DNA of 64,000 bases from Sorex araneus (Eukaryota > Chordata > Mammalia > Eulipotyphla > Soricidae). The stretch spans positions 10,724,926 to 10,788,925 of the forward strand of contig NC_073312.1 in the NCBI RefSeq assembly GCF_027595985.1, read 5' to 3'. Position numbers and translations under genes: made by a program. Below are positions 42,841 through 55,186 of this stretch, piece after piece. The stretch's first letter is position 1. Every line of letters begins with the position of its first letter. The notes below the pieces were generated by a model that saw only the letters and a program-made list of their open reading frames with translations, was not told where the DNA came from and did no database searches.

Positions 42841-44654
42841 TTTTTATAAAAGTCATAGCAACCTTAACCTCATTTCTTACATCAAATCTGACAGTGAACA
42901 AAAATTAAAAACATTTCCATGGCATAAAGACAGAAACAAAAAATAGACTATAACCCGGGAGAAATGTTTATTCTGTTTATCAGACAAAAAACTAACATCC
43001 CTACTATACAAAGAGTTTTCACAAATCAATAAGTAAGATGCAATCTATACAGATAAAACCAGCAAAACATATAAACAGAGTATTTGGACATTAAATGAAT
43101 AAAATAAGTTTGAAATGCAAAACAAAACATTTTGTAGAAAGTGCAAAATATATGTAGTAATAAACACAGCAATGAAAATTTCAAATTGAAGCAAGACATT
43201 TGACAAAAGTAAAAACAGGAGTCGGCAATGACAAAAGGCACAGATTTGGGGGCCAACTCTCCTTGAACCTGCAGTGTCCTAAGAATAGGCTGTAATAAGT
43301 ATTACCAGTATTGTAAGCTAGCTATTCTCCAATTTCATAGAAAAGTTATGAAGGGCACCTACAGCAGATGTGGTTACATAATGAATAGTCTAAATTTATG
43401 TTATCCAAATGCAAGATAAACAGCATTCTTTTATATAGATGGAACTTATTTGACTGTATAAATCTGCACAAATTCAATCTTCCTGGTGCAAATTCACTAG
43501 AGGCAATAGCAGGAAATTTTATTTGCTGTTGTGATTTACTCAGGTCTCTGGAGTGCTATTTATTTCCCAGTGGAAAAATAGTTTGGAATACTTCAGTATT
43601 TCATTATTCACTGATTTCTCCTAAAGTCCATTAAAAGTTCAAGTATTCAAAAACTCCTTCTGGACCACAAATGTCCTTAATGGTCTGAGCAGTACTGATG
43701 AATATTTCTGAAGAAAAAGCTTTTGGATCTAACCCTAATCTCTTGGAAGGGACTTTCAATATATAAGGAGGAAAGTTCCCTCTTCTATGGCTGTCCCTAG
43801 GTTACTTAAACTATCTAATCTGGTAGAGAACTTCGTGTTGTAAAAATCAACCCTGGCGATTGATCAGGCCTATAGGAGTCATGAGTCCCAGGCATCCTGA
43901 ACTCAACCCTCCTCTTGAAACCTAGCACCTTCATGTGATTTACCCAAGGCTGCCTGGATCCCTAAAACATTTCTGTGAGGTTGGGTTTACCCAATGGGAC
44001 AGTAGACAAAGGCAATTTAAATATCACAGGTTGGCTGCCCCCCAAACATACATCACATCCCCCCAAAAGCCCAACCTTAATCTACTTGGGTTTGCACCCC
44101 TCACAGATGAGGCAGGAGGGAAGATCTGCAGGTCTTTGGGACTTTTATGGGGTTCCGATGGGCCAGAGGGTTGTAGGAAGCAAAGACTCAGAAACAAAAG
44201 CAGTGACACAGAAAGAAAGCATCTAATTGCAATGAAGAGTCAAGGAGGTCATTTTTATTCAGAAGAACTTGCTCATAAATAAAAAAAAAAACTTGGAATA
44301 AAAGTACCAAGAGGAAGTGAAATGGGGAAAGCCTGCCAGGTTACCAAGATCACAGCAGCAATATGACAGAAATATGCTCCCCCAAACAGGAACACTGAGC
44401 CCAAAATATTGGTAAAATGCGCTAGCCAAGAGTTCTGCAAAAGTTGAGGGTATGGAACAAGCTTTCCTATGAAGGAGTGTTACCTTAGGGAAATATTCAG
44501 AATCTTCCACTAGTGTCCTGATGTCCTTGGGATGAATTCGGAGCTGCCACCCATGTCTCCCAGCTGCTCTCTGCCCCCTGCGGCACTTCCTCTCTCCTGT
44601 GCCTGGTGCTCTGACTCTTACCACACCTGCGCTGAGGGTTAAGCATGCCAATAT
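42841..44654. other. Unassigned intergenic sequence
   Basis: About 1.8 kb without recognised repeats. Plus frame 43935-44282 has no splice sites or domain that I recognise. Confidence 0.5.
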
Positions 44655-44875
44655 TGGCCTGGAGAGACAGTTACAGGGGATAGGGCACATGCCTTGTCAG
44701 GTTTGGTTCTGACACTACTTGACCTTCCAAGCATGACTCCCATGCGCCACTGGAGTGGTCTTTGTGGTCTTTGACAGTGCATCCTCGGACCCTAGAACGA
44801 ACTGTCTGCCGACAGGCTGAGTATTGCTGTGAGTGGCCCCAGTCTCCCTGAGAGTCCCTGGGGAAGGCCCTTTCA
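44655..44875 (+). mobile_element. tRNA-SINE remnant, very old
   Basis: tggagagacagttacagggg and atagggcacatgccttg resemble a SOR-type head; the later part (gagtattgctgtgagtggcc) resembles a tail. The middle is unlike SOR, so this may be another old family. Confidence 0.4.
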
Positions 44876-44880
44876 CTCAA

Positions 44881-47800
44881 AAAGGAACAAACATGACAAG
44901 TCCATGCCTATCTGAGGCAAATGTTTGTTGAGTGAAAAATGAGCCCAAGTTTAAAGTCTGAAAAATATGAGGCCTTATGCAGAAGGCAGATGTTGTTCCT
45001 GTGTCTTCCTGTGTGGGTCCACAGAGAGGGATCTGAGACGACTCCAGAATGAAGCTCAGTAGAATCAGGGAATCCCCCAGTGGCCTGCCCGGACAGTCTC
45101 AGGGCTATCCTCCTCCCCCTACCTGAGCAGAGAAGCATCTGCTTCCCCCACCCCCCACCCTAACTACACCCCTGGAAACACCAAAGAGTCCCTCAGCCAT
45201 GGAATAGGCCTCTCTACAGCACCCACCCCTGGACATGACACAAAAGTTTTCCCCTGGGTGCTCACTCTACCTCCCAACCCTAGCGATATCCTCTTCAGCC
45301 TCTCTTCAGGGCCTCTTCGGTGTGGCTGGCCGTGTGTCTGAGTAACTGGTTCTTCCCCAATATCTGCAAATTCATCTACCCTAGGCTACATCCTCCAGCC
45401 TGCACACAGTTGGCCCGAGTCCTCTCCAGAAGCCACTTAGGAAAAGGGAGCTTGTCCAGAAAGAGCCCAGTTCCTCACAACCAGGGAAGAGGCTTGCAGA
45501 TTATGATAACAAAACAAAACACATGCAAGAAAAGAAAAGAAATCTGAGCCAGTATTTTGTGTCGCTCTTGTTCTCCTTACCAAAGGTCCTTTTGTGGTCC
45601 ATGGATCTTTGTGCCACCATCTTAGTGGCATCAGTAGGAGACACAACCCAGCCCAGAGAAAGGCATGTGGGATTGAGCTGGGGAGTGGCCTGGCATCAGA
45701 ACTGGACAAGTGACAAATGAAATGCCGGTGTGCGCTTGCGTTTCTTCGACTAAAAAGGGACAGGGTGCAAGCGTTTCTGATGCTAAAGCATAGACTTTCA
45801 GTAACCAGCATGGCTTTATGAACGAGAGTCATTGGCCGACTGGGGCTTCGTTGGCAGGTTCCACAGAGACTCCCAAAGACACTCCCAGCTGCCTGTGATC
45901 CCACTGAAAATGGTAGCGTCTCTCCACCCTTACAAACATGCCTATTTGTGGGGTAGTGGGTGGCAGAGGGGAGAATTGCCAAGTGATGAGAAGGCATCAA
46001 ATCATGGAGATCAAGCTGCTTTTTTGTTGTTGTTGTTACAGGAAAATAGATTCGACAATATTATCAGCAACATCAAAAAGCGAGAGGTTCAGGCTGTTTG
46101 AGACAATGAAGGTGTGTTGAGGGCCCCCTTGACTGATGCAGAGGCTGTGTGGGGAAGGCGCTTGCTCTCCTGTGAGCACAGGACCTGAGTCCCTGGGCGT
46201 TGTGGTCACATACACAGATCTCCATTTTCCATATAGCACTGTCAGGATCAGAGCAGCCTAAACTGGGGGATTTACCACTCCTGGGACTTCCTGAGGACTG
46301 TCACATGCAGACATGGCTGGTGCACTGATCCTGATCTGTCCGGTTTTTGCAACTGCACTTAAGGCCCCAGGGCTGTCTTCATCAGGACGCAAAGCTCTTC
46401 TCCTACAGCTATGTAAGCAAGAAAGGGAGGCAGGACCGGGGAACTAGCTGAAAGCGCTGCAGTGCACGAATGCCCTATCCTCAGCACCTGCACCAGTGAG
46501 GCCCCGCAGACCTTCACCACAATTTAAATCTATACACTATGTATTTGCTTTTCAATTGGCTTCATAAACACCTCTAGGATCCTGTGATTGCACCTGTTTT
46601 TGTTACAAAGAGCTCAACGTTGACTGATGCTTTTGCAGTTCTTGGATGCATCTGGTTAGCAGACCGAAAAGAGCAATGCACTGTTTCTGGCTTGCGGGAA
46701 AAATAGCATCTTGTGGGGGACAGCTGGGGCTTCCCGGGTCCCTCCACCCTGGGCTCTCAGGCTGGCCCAAACCTGCCTATTCAATAGGATGTTTTTTCCC
46801 CCAATGCTCTCCTCTAACAAACTCTGGATTCTCCGTTGCAGTCAGGCGGGGTCCCAGGTTTGCAGGAGTTGGAGGGGAAGGGGAGCCTGCGGTGGGGAGT
46901 GGGGAGAAGGAAAAGCGCTGGAGGAGACTCTGGAAACACTGTAGCACTGTGAAAAGCTTTAGCACCTCATTTACGAAGATCCAGGTAGATCTCCCAGGCT
47001 CAGCTGCTGCTGTTCGCCCACTCTTGACTCTCTCGCCGCCGCCCCAGGTCTCCATTCTGCTCGTGGGGACCTTGAGGAGTTTTTTGGCCTTCGAGTTGAA
47101 GAGCCCTACTTTGAATGGGGCTCTGGGTTCCCTCCTGCACCCAGGACTCAGTCTTCCCATCTGTGCAATGGAGCCAGGCACCTCCCAGCCCTCTCTCAGC
47201 TCCACCACCTGCACCTCAAGTCCTGTCTGCCCGCTCGCTCCATGGGAAAGAGCCCGGGGTGGCAGAGACTGATTCTTGCTGCCCGATGGGAAACTCCTGG
47301 ACTCAGCCAGGGAATAGGGTCTGTGTGGGAAGGTGGGTGTTGGGGAAGGGGAAGGAGCTAGACCACTCTGGGTATCACAAACACTGGGTCAGCCTGGTAC
47401 TGGGTCCCTGAGGGAGTCCCTAGCCCTGACTCTGCTCCTTCCCTCCCTTACCTGCTCTTGCTCACCAGTGGGTCCATCTCTCCCCTGGCAGCCCTGGGAC
47501 ACTGTCCTAGGCAAAGCCACCAGTAGCCACATAGAAAAATCCTGAAGCCGTGTCCACCCTGGGCAGCTAACTCTGTCTTGGCTTTGGGGGCGTAGGATGT
47601 GAAGGGGAGGGAGAAGATTCTGGGGCCCTCCTAGCCTTGCAGGAGAGGACAAAAACGCTGAGCTGCTACTCCCCTAAGTATTACTGAGGAGCACTTCCCT
47701 GCAAACCCAGGACACAGGAGCTCTTTCATGCTACATCAGGCTCCTCCCATGCATGTCAGCATTACCCCTTTGCCTGGCCCCCTTGCCCTCCGGTGAAATC

Positions 47801-48574
47801 CAAGGGGCCTTTCTGAGGGAGGCATTCTCTGTCCCCTAGAAACTGTGAACTGGGAAGAGCTTCCATGTTGTGTCTCATCTGGGGTGGGCACCTGGCCAGC
47901 TCCTTGGGATTTTGTTGGAGGACCCCACACACTCACTGCCCCCTGACACCGGATGTTCTCAGGATTGTTCCCATTTTAGCATCTTCTGGCTCAGGCTCTT
48001 ATGCAACTCTGAGAAGGAGGTAAACCCATCCTGTTTCTCCCCCTCCCTCCCCAAAGTGCGGAAGGGGCAGCAACCACACCTTGAACTGGGGATGATGAAT
48101 GGTTTTTGACTTGGGTGTCGACAATAATGGACTGGCAGGACCTCCTGGCGCAGTGGAGTGAGAACAATTTGGAGGTTCCATCTGATTGACTGGGAATGAG
48201 GATGGTGATGGATGGGGAGGGGGCGAGGCTGGGAGTGAAAAATGTCATCATCTTGCCTGTACTTCCCTTCCCATCTTCCCTTAGTTACACAGACTGCATA
48301 AAAATAGAAGAAGCAAAGATCCAGAATGCTTAAAGTGCTGGTGGTGGGTTATAAGGTGCCAGGAATGAAGCAAGAAAAAGATTGAGACTTGTCTTTTGAT
48401 GGACTCTTCCCAAATCCTAGGATTAGAGTCACCTACAGCCTACCCCATGCAGGAGTCTGTAGGGGGCACAGGGCAAATGTTCCTATACTTGGCTTCACAT
48501 CTGAAACACCTATGGAATTTTGTCCTACCATTTCCTCAACAGAAATCTTTTGGACCACATGTTCAGGTGTGGTA
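44881..48574. other. Repeat-poor, relatively GC-rich intergenic region
   Basis: 3.7 kb with few mobile elements. Several long frames occur (minus 45437-46000, plus 46646-47272, minus 46777-47214), overlapping on both strands, which is what GC-rich DNA gives by chance. No domains, no matching splice pairs, no poly(A) signal tied to them. 46440-46510 may hold a worn tRNA-SINE. No gene called. Confidence 0.5.
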
Positions 48575-48581
48575 GTAGGTT

Positions 48582-48650
48582 TCTGTCACTGTATCACTGT
48601 CATCCCAGTGTTCATCAATTTACTCGAGTGGGCACTAGTAACGTCTCTAT
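48582..48650 (-). mobile_element. 5'-truncated RTE-tailed SINE
   Basis: A reversed tail (ctgtcactgtatcactgtca) then tttactcgagtgggcactag and taacgtctc. Flanking ggtttctgt and gggttctgt may be a short TSD. Confidence 0.8.
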
Positions 48651-48652
48651 TA

Positions 48653-49556
48653 GGGTTCTGTATTTTTTTAAAAATTCTCTGACAACTGTGATATGCCCAT
48701 ACATTTGGAAAATCATGATAAAAACCGTTAGGGAACTCACAGGATGTCTGGGAAGTGTTAAGTCAAAGTTGTCACTTAGGGATTCTAGTTATAAGGAGGT
48801 CTCATGTACTTCCAGACTCTGACATCCAGCTGTCCCTCTTTCAGTAATGAGGGACAGTAGTCATTAACAGGAGATCCTTTGGTTAACTAGAGTTAGAAAA
48901 TAATGGGATTCTAAGTATATTATTCCTTTTTCCATAGTTCAGCTGCAGTATTTCTACAGAGACATTTGCCGCTTTAGTAACTAATTACTCGAATTATGAT
49001 TCACATAGGAAAGACAGGACCAATGGTTGATTTCCCATTTATCTTTCCATTTTCAAATGCATGAGTTTAGCATTCTCCAAAGGTAATCAAGGAAAGTTAT
49101 TTAAGCATCATACTGAACTCATGAATTCAAACATATTTAGGAGAGGTTGGTCTATGGTGACACATGTGTTATGTTTTGATGCTCATATCGTTCCATCTGC
49201 AACCAGTAGGTGTGTAATACCAATCAGATTGGTACTGTTGACCTCCATCCAAAGGGGGTCCATCACAGAGTATGAGATAAACACACAAGGAAACAAGCAA
49301 ATACACATGGACCATTCATCTTTAGGGTACTTGAAGCAGCCTCCAGTAATCTCAGAAATTACTGATTCAATACACACGGCTCCCCCAGCCCAATGGTCTA
49401 TTATTTTAAATAGAGAGATAGGTGAGCTATTATTTTAAATAGAGAGAGACCTTCAAGACTCTGAATTTTAAAATCTGAATTGTAAGGGACTTCCTTGATA
49501 TTGAATATGTCAATGATCAATGTGTATAATATAAAATATCTGCCAAGAAATATTCA
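48653..49556. other. Unassigned intergenic sequence
   Basis: A 20-bp direct repeat (tattattttaaatagagaga) occurs at about 49400 and 49430. Nothing else recognised. Confidence 0.5.
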
Positions 49557-49559
49557 TTC

Positions 49560-49722
49560 TTACTAGAGTGAGAGAGTACAGCAGACAAGGTGCTTGCTTT
49601 GCAATAATCATAGGCACCACCTATGATCCTCTGAGCAGTCCTGGGAGTATTCCTTAGTGCAGAGCCAGAAGTTAAGCCCTGAGGAATGCTGGGTGTACCC
49701 CCCAAACAAGCAACAACAAAAC
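49560..49722 (+). mobile_element. SOR SINE, old
   Basis: A degraded head (gtgagagagtacagcagaca) and the body gcagagccagaagttaagcc and tgctgggtgtaccccccaaa. Confidence 0.7.
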
Positions 49723-50029
49723 ATCTTACAAAGTCACACACATAAGCACTAGTTGTAGAGTCACCTCAAAGTAAAATCAACTCATTTGTCCTGTCAAGTA
49801 TAGAGAGACAGATTAAAATTTCTAAGAAGCAACGGAAAAGACCAAACTATCTGTGAAAATCTAAAAATGTTCAACCAAGTAAGAATGAGTATATCCATTA
49901 ATGTCAAGTTTAAAAGAACAACTAACCCATCAAAGATGAGTAAATTAACTTGTTGGCATAGAAATCAGAATAATGGTTACTTTTGGGTGAGTAATAATGA
50001 TACCATAGATGGACTTAAAAAAATTTGGG

Positions 50030-50345
50030 GGTGCTGGAGAGACATCATGCGACGTGTTGCCAACCTACTTGATACCAGACACTGTGGTCTCCCTAGCATT
50101 ACCAGGCATGGCCCTTGTAGTCCTAGAGCACTACTGAGATGGTCATGGAGGCCTCGGAGCACTGCTGGGGGGAATCTGGTGGGCCCAGAGCACTGTTAGG
50201 GTGGCCTGGTGTCCCTGGTACCTCAGAGCCACAGCAGCACCACACATCTTTGGGTCCCAGTGCTGGATCACGGACCCAGTGGCTGAGTCTCACTGGTGTG
50301 GTGTTCAGATGCCCTGAGCGAAGTTTGGGAGCCCCAATGGGAAAA
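50030..50345 (+). repeat. Interspersed repeat candidate, tRNA-SINE-like start
   Basis: gggggtgctggagagacatc looks like a SOR head, but the rest (cctcggagcactgctggggg and similar repeated gagcactg units) is unlike SOR. It ends in an A-rich tail (gggaaaaaaaataaaac). A similar arrangement occurs at 61118. Possibly an older related SINE. Confidence 0.45.
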
Positions 50346-50350
50346 AAAAT

Positions 50351-50644
50351 AAAACATACTGGGGTATGTTGACTTTGAAAGAAAATACATTAAGCCATAC
50401 TCGAGGGTCTAGGCACTTTCTTGCAAGGATGTTTCGCTTCAATAAAATGAAGCATAAATGAGATGGCCAAGGTCGGGTTTTACTTGGGCAGTTAACGTGG
50501 TTCTCCAACGTTCACTTTTATCAGTCTGAGGCTCACCCAATGACACCCCCCACCCCCATTTATATTCCTTGTAAACTTCTTAGCTCTGTGCAGCCGTTTT
50601 TAGTGAAGCAAACAACAGAACAAACATCCTGTCAAGTTTATTTC
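50351..50644. other. Unassigned intergenic sequence
   Basis: Nothing recognised. Confidence 0.5.
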
Positions 50645-50792
50645 TATGTTGATCTTAGGGCCACTCCTAAATCTGCTCAGATTTTAGTCCTGGTTCTATG
50701 CTCAGAGATCACAAGTGATGCCAGGGTCAAACCCAGTATGGCTGCATGCAAGGCAAATGCCTTACCTACTGTATTATCTCTCTGGACCCACC
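50645..50792 (-). mobile_element. SOR SINE, old
   Basis: ttagggccactcctaaatct, gccagggtcaaacccagtat and the ending ttatctctctggaccc form a worn minus-strand SOR. Confidence 0.75.
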
Positions 50793-51854
50793 ATGTCTAG
50801 TTTAAAGACAGAGAACTTCTGCAAACATGAGTTAGTCAGATGACAATAGTTTTAGAGCAAGAGGGGGGTTTTGCCCCATTTAGCACAGAGCATCCCTAAA
50901 GATTCCGTTGTTTCAGAAATTCCCAGAGTTACACAAAAATTGGACTGCATCTAACTTTTAATTTAGTTTTAATAGAAACATCTATTGTCCTTTTACGATG
51001 AAGAATGATCTAAACTTTGTATGTTGAGTAGGTAAGGCATTTTCCCAATCATATGTTGCTCTGGAAAAATATGCATTTGGGTAATGATTAAATCCCACAA
51101 TATTCAAGTTGCTGTAACTATTTCTAGAGTTTCAGATACTCCCTTACACCTTCTATACCTACAACCAATGTGACGTTTTGGATGAACTGATGTAAAAATA
51201 TATTTAAAATTGAAATCAATAATTGGTGAAATTCTCTCTAAAAAATAACTTTGTTTTCTGAGTGAAAGGCTTTTGTCACCTTTTAGCAAACAAATTGTGA
51301 CCAATTAATTGTGCTAAATTGGTTGGCAGAAAAAGCTTAAATGTTGTCCTCACACACTGTTGGTTTCTGTTCAACCAAGGGGAAAGTTCAATCTGGAGAA
51401 AATCCTTATTGATTCTTATGCCAACAGCAATTAGATCAAAACCAAGGCTAGTAAGACCTGTCAGTTCTTACAGAATCTTTGACAGGTAACTGAGTCCCAC
51501 TCTCAATAGCTACCCTTTTTGCTCCCCCACTCCAGGTACGCTGGGAGGCCAGAGTGTCCCCTGAGCGCTAGTGCACCCAAACCCACACACTCCACCCTTC
51601 AGTTATCACCCGAAACAAGTACAAGGGTGAGTAACATATGGCCAACCCTCAGCGTCCGCCACTCTACGGCTTCTTCTTCCTTCCTGATTGTCATGTCACA
51701 CATGCTTCAGCGGACCCCTGAAGGGCCTCTTTATTTCAAGTTGCCCAGTGCATGCTCCCCAAGCAGCACCAACAATCAGGAAAGGGTAATACCTGTATAC
51801 ATGTTGGTATTCTGAGACTTCAGTATTGATTCCAAACCAGAATTTTAAGTGACA
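50793..51854. other. Intergenic sequence with an old repeat candidate
   Basis: 51160-51400 shares spaced blocks with 31115-31360. 51519-51815 has an open plus frame with no recognisable domain. No gene supported. Confidence 0.45.
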
Positions 51855-51859
51855 TGAAT

Positions 51860-52030
51860 TTTTTTTTCTTTTTGGGTCACACCCCGCAAGAACCAGGGTT
51901 ACTTCTGGCTCTTCACTCAGGAATTACTCCTGGAAGTGCTTGAGGGACCATATGGGATGCAGGGAATTGAACTCGGGTCAGCCACGTGCAAGGCAAACGC
52001 CCTGCCCGCTGTGCTCTCACTCTAGCCCCC
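51860..52030 (-). mobile_element. SOR SINE, full length
   Basis: A T tract then ctttttgggtcacaccccgc to ctctcactctagccccc. It carries the aagtgcttgaggg variant and so belongs with the subfamily at 4363 and 54974. Confidence 0.9.
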
Positions 52031-52031
52031 A

Positions 52032-54960
52032 TGAAGTGAAATCTTAAGATCATGAGAACACCACATTTTGTTGCACATAAAATTGGACTCATTGAAAAAG
52101 CTAGCAGTGTTGTAGAGTGGTCTCCTGAAGACAGAGCTATGACTGGAGATGCGGTGAGTTCATTCCTCCCAGAGAGGGCACCTTTGTGAACAGATGAAGC
52201 TCAAGGCTTTCTGCCTTAAGAAGACTAAATCAAGTTTTAAGAAAACATACATATATTTGGGACAGTGTAACATTATAAAAAGGTCTAAATGCCTATTTAG
52301 AGCTTTAGATAGTTGGGAAATCATGACCACCCAACAAAATCCAATTTTTACTTTGGTTGCATGACTTGCATCTGTATCTGCTCATTCATAGTGTGTGTAT
52401 GTACACTCATCTAATTATCCAAAGGATTTCAGAAAATAAGCAGCATCTTCATTTTACAGCTGACTACACTTGGGGCTCAAGGAGGAGAAATTATTTTTCT
52501 GAGTCCCCTTCATTAATTCTCGACTCCAGACCTGTTTACTGATCCAGTAATTCACAATTCCAAGCTTTATAAGTTATGCTAACTGTTGAGGTAATACAAA
52601 AGTTCAAGAATAAATTGTTCTGAGGTTTCAGATACTACTGTCTGTGTTGTTGGCAAAAATAGCATGTGTTCAATCTTCTATTTTTTTTATCTGCATTTTT
52701 CTTTTTCTAGTTCATGTGTTTGGGACTCCTTGGACCTATCTCCTATTCTTTGTGATAACCAATGGAGTTAATTTCTGGTCTTAAAATTCCAAAAGCTTTT
52801 GCAAGTATTGGGAAAAGAAATCTGTAAATGAGATAGAAGATGTTGCATGCCCACTCTGTGACCCACCTACCCAATACATAGCAAATGACTTTCTGTATGA
52901 TCAAAATGTTGCTGCAAATTCTATTTCTGAATGTTAAATGGAGTTTGGTAAAACACCTGGCCCTTAGATTTTAATGTTATAGCCCACAAAAGTACCCCTC
53001 ATCCTCAATAAGTTCTGATTCTGATTGGACTCACATAATTTGTGTTAAGGAAATATCAAATTCCTCTCTGCTCTCCAGAAGTCATAAAAAAGCAGACATT
53101 TACATGTTTGAGCCAAGAGGTAGTCACCAACACTTCCTTTTCTCACAGTGGCTTTTGGTACAATAAAATTTGGATAATATTCTTACTTAAATGAGGAACT
53201 CAAAGAGTGTGGTCTCATCTCAATGAACTGTGTGTGGAAACACTATCTGCTGCCTAACAGGGTCCTGGAGCTGACTCTGAAGCTAATCTGAGTCAGTTTA
53301 CTGACTCTTAAGTCAGTAAGTAATGCTATTCCTTCATCTTTCAAGTGGCATCGTCAGTTGCTGTGCTTCTCCTGCACAGTCACACATTCCTAGCCTTCAG
53401 TTATAAAACGCTAGGCTTGCTGGGATTACTCCTAAATGATGGGTTGAAATTTGGGGGTTGTCATTTTGGTAGTACACGGACTAAATACTTGACTCCGTTA
53501 GGACCTGCCATTATGTCAGGGACCCACCTGAGAGAGAGTGGAGTGATAATGCACTGGTAGACATCACCCTAATCTCTTAGGCATGATATTTTCTCCCTTT
53601 GCCATAGGGCTTCGAAGATGATTACTCTGCTCACAGTTGACAGGCGTTAGATCATTGAATTAGGTGTTTACATTATATGGGTGAGTAAAATATCAGTTCT
53701 ATCTGTTCTGGGGAATTATTATAGGAAAATCAATGTACTATTTTAAGAAGTGAGATCATTGATAACCAACATGTGGTGAGCCCAGAATTGGAGGTAAAAA
53801 CCTACTATTTTCTCTCTCAGTCATTGTTTTTTTTAGAGACCAGTGATGGAGGGGGAAGGTATCAGGGCTGTTGCATAAGCTGGTTCTTTTCTATGCTTCT
53901 CTGACCTCTGTCCCTGTTTCTCTCAGTTCTTGCCTGAAGTATTGTATGAGGAGAGTACCATTCTGGCGTACTCCTCAGCACTGTCTATAGAGCAAAAGCA
54001 CAGGACAGCTTCTTTCCTCCCCTCGCTTTATAATTTAGCATGTGCTTGGCACATAAAGATAAATAAATATTGTAAAGTAAAATATTGGCTAAATGAATGA
54101 CTAAGAAAAAAAGAGAGAGCTTCTGAAATGAAAGAGAAGATCATGGGAAGGCTAAATGTTTGCAAAACTCCAACAGAAAAAAGAAAATATTGGCCACAAA
54201 TCTTGGTCCTAGTCTAAGTACACGTTCAGCCTCTCAGACTGGGATAACATTTACTGGAGACTCCAGTAGATGGAGTCTAAGAGTTAAATCAGTGTAAGCA
54301 GAACTCTTCAAGAAGCCTGGGTAAAATAAAACAGCCCATTTGGCATTAAAATATAAGTGTTTACTTGGGGGTAAAAAATAACATAACACAACACAAAACA
54401 CACCTATCTTTTTTACTACACAATCTACTGAAAGGAGAGATTTACAAAACCTTTTGGGCCAGAGGGTATATGAAAAAAAGATTGATTTTCCCAAGTGGAG
54501 GAATAAAGACCCCAGGAGGGACATGAGATTTTTGTTTATCTGACACAAGCTTGGCTTTTAAAGGGCTGGGAAACAATAACTGGGCATAAATTATGCTTCT
54601 GTTCCTACAACCCTCCTCTGGTTCTGAAGTTGCAGAGTCAGCAAAACCCCAGGGTTCCATTAAGCAGTGTAATTGCCATTACTCACTCAGATCTAAGGAG
54701 CTGGGGGAAATCGTCCCAACTCCACCAGGTATGTGAATTCTCCTTCACTTCTGCAAACACGTTTACGATTTACTTCCCCCTGCACTAGGCAGAGTTAGGG
54801 TGCAAGGGCTCTTCCATCACTGGTTCTTTCTCTACACAGCCCGCTACCCTCTACTTCTAGTCCTCTTATAGCTCAAATCCTCTTACACCTCCTTCCCAGA
54901 ATTGTTCTTCTCTTCAGCTACCATTTAACAATGAGATTCTAACCATCAGATGGCCTATTT
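52032..54960. other. Unassigned AT-rich intergenic sequence
   Basis: About 2.9 kb with no repeat or exon recognised on either strand. Confidence 0.5.
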
Positions 54961-54973
54961 ACTTGCGACTTTA

Positions 54974-55173
54974 TTTTATTTTATTTATTTATTTATTTAT
55001 TTATTTTTGCTTTTTGGGTCACACCCAGCGATGCTCAGGGGTTACTCCTGGCTTTGCACTCAGGAATTACTCCTGGCAGTGCTTGGGTGGACCATATGGG
55101 ATGCCGGGGATCGAACCCGGGTCGGCCGCGTGCAAGGCAAACGCCCTACCCACTGTGCTATCGCTCCGGCCCC
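54974..55173 (-). mobile_element. SOR SINE, young, with (TTTA)n tail and TSD
   Basis: Complete minus-strand SOR nearly identical to the copy at 4363 (cagcgatgctcaggggttac, cagtgcttggg, gctatcgctccggcccc), with a TTTA array as its tail. TSD acttg(c/t)gacttta lies at 54961-54973 and 55174-55186. Confidence 0.95.
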
Positions 55174-55186
55174 ACTTGTGACTTTA

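Noticed and set aside
45437-46000. 187-codon minus-strand frame
   Set aside because: Composition looks random (His/Ser/Leu-rich), no recognised domain, no repeat or splice support.
46646-47272. 208-codon plus-strand frame
   Set aside because: It overlaps a 145-codon minus frame, lies in GC-rich DNA, shows no domain, and has no splice or poly(A) context.
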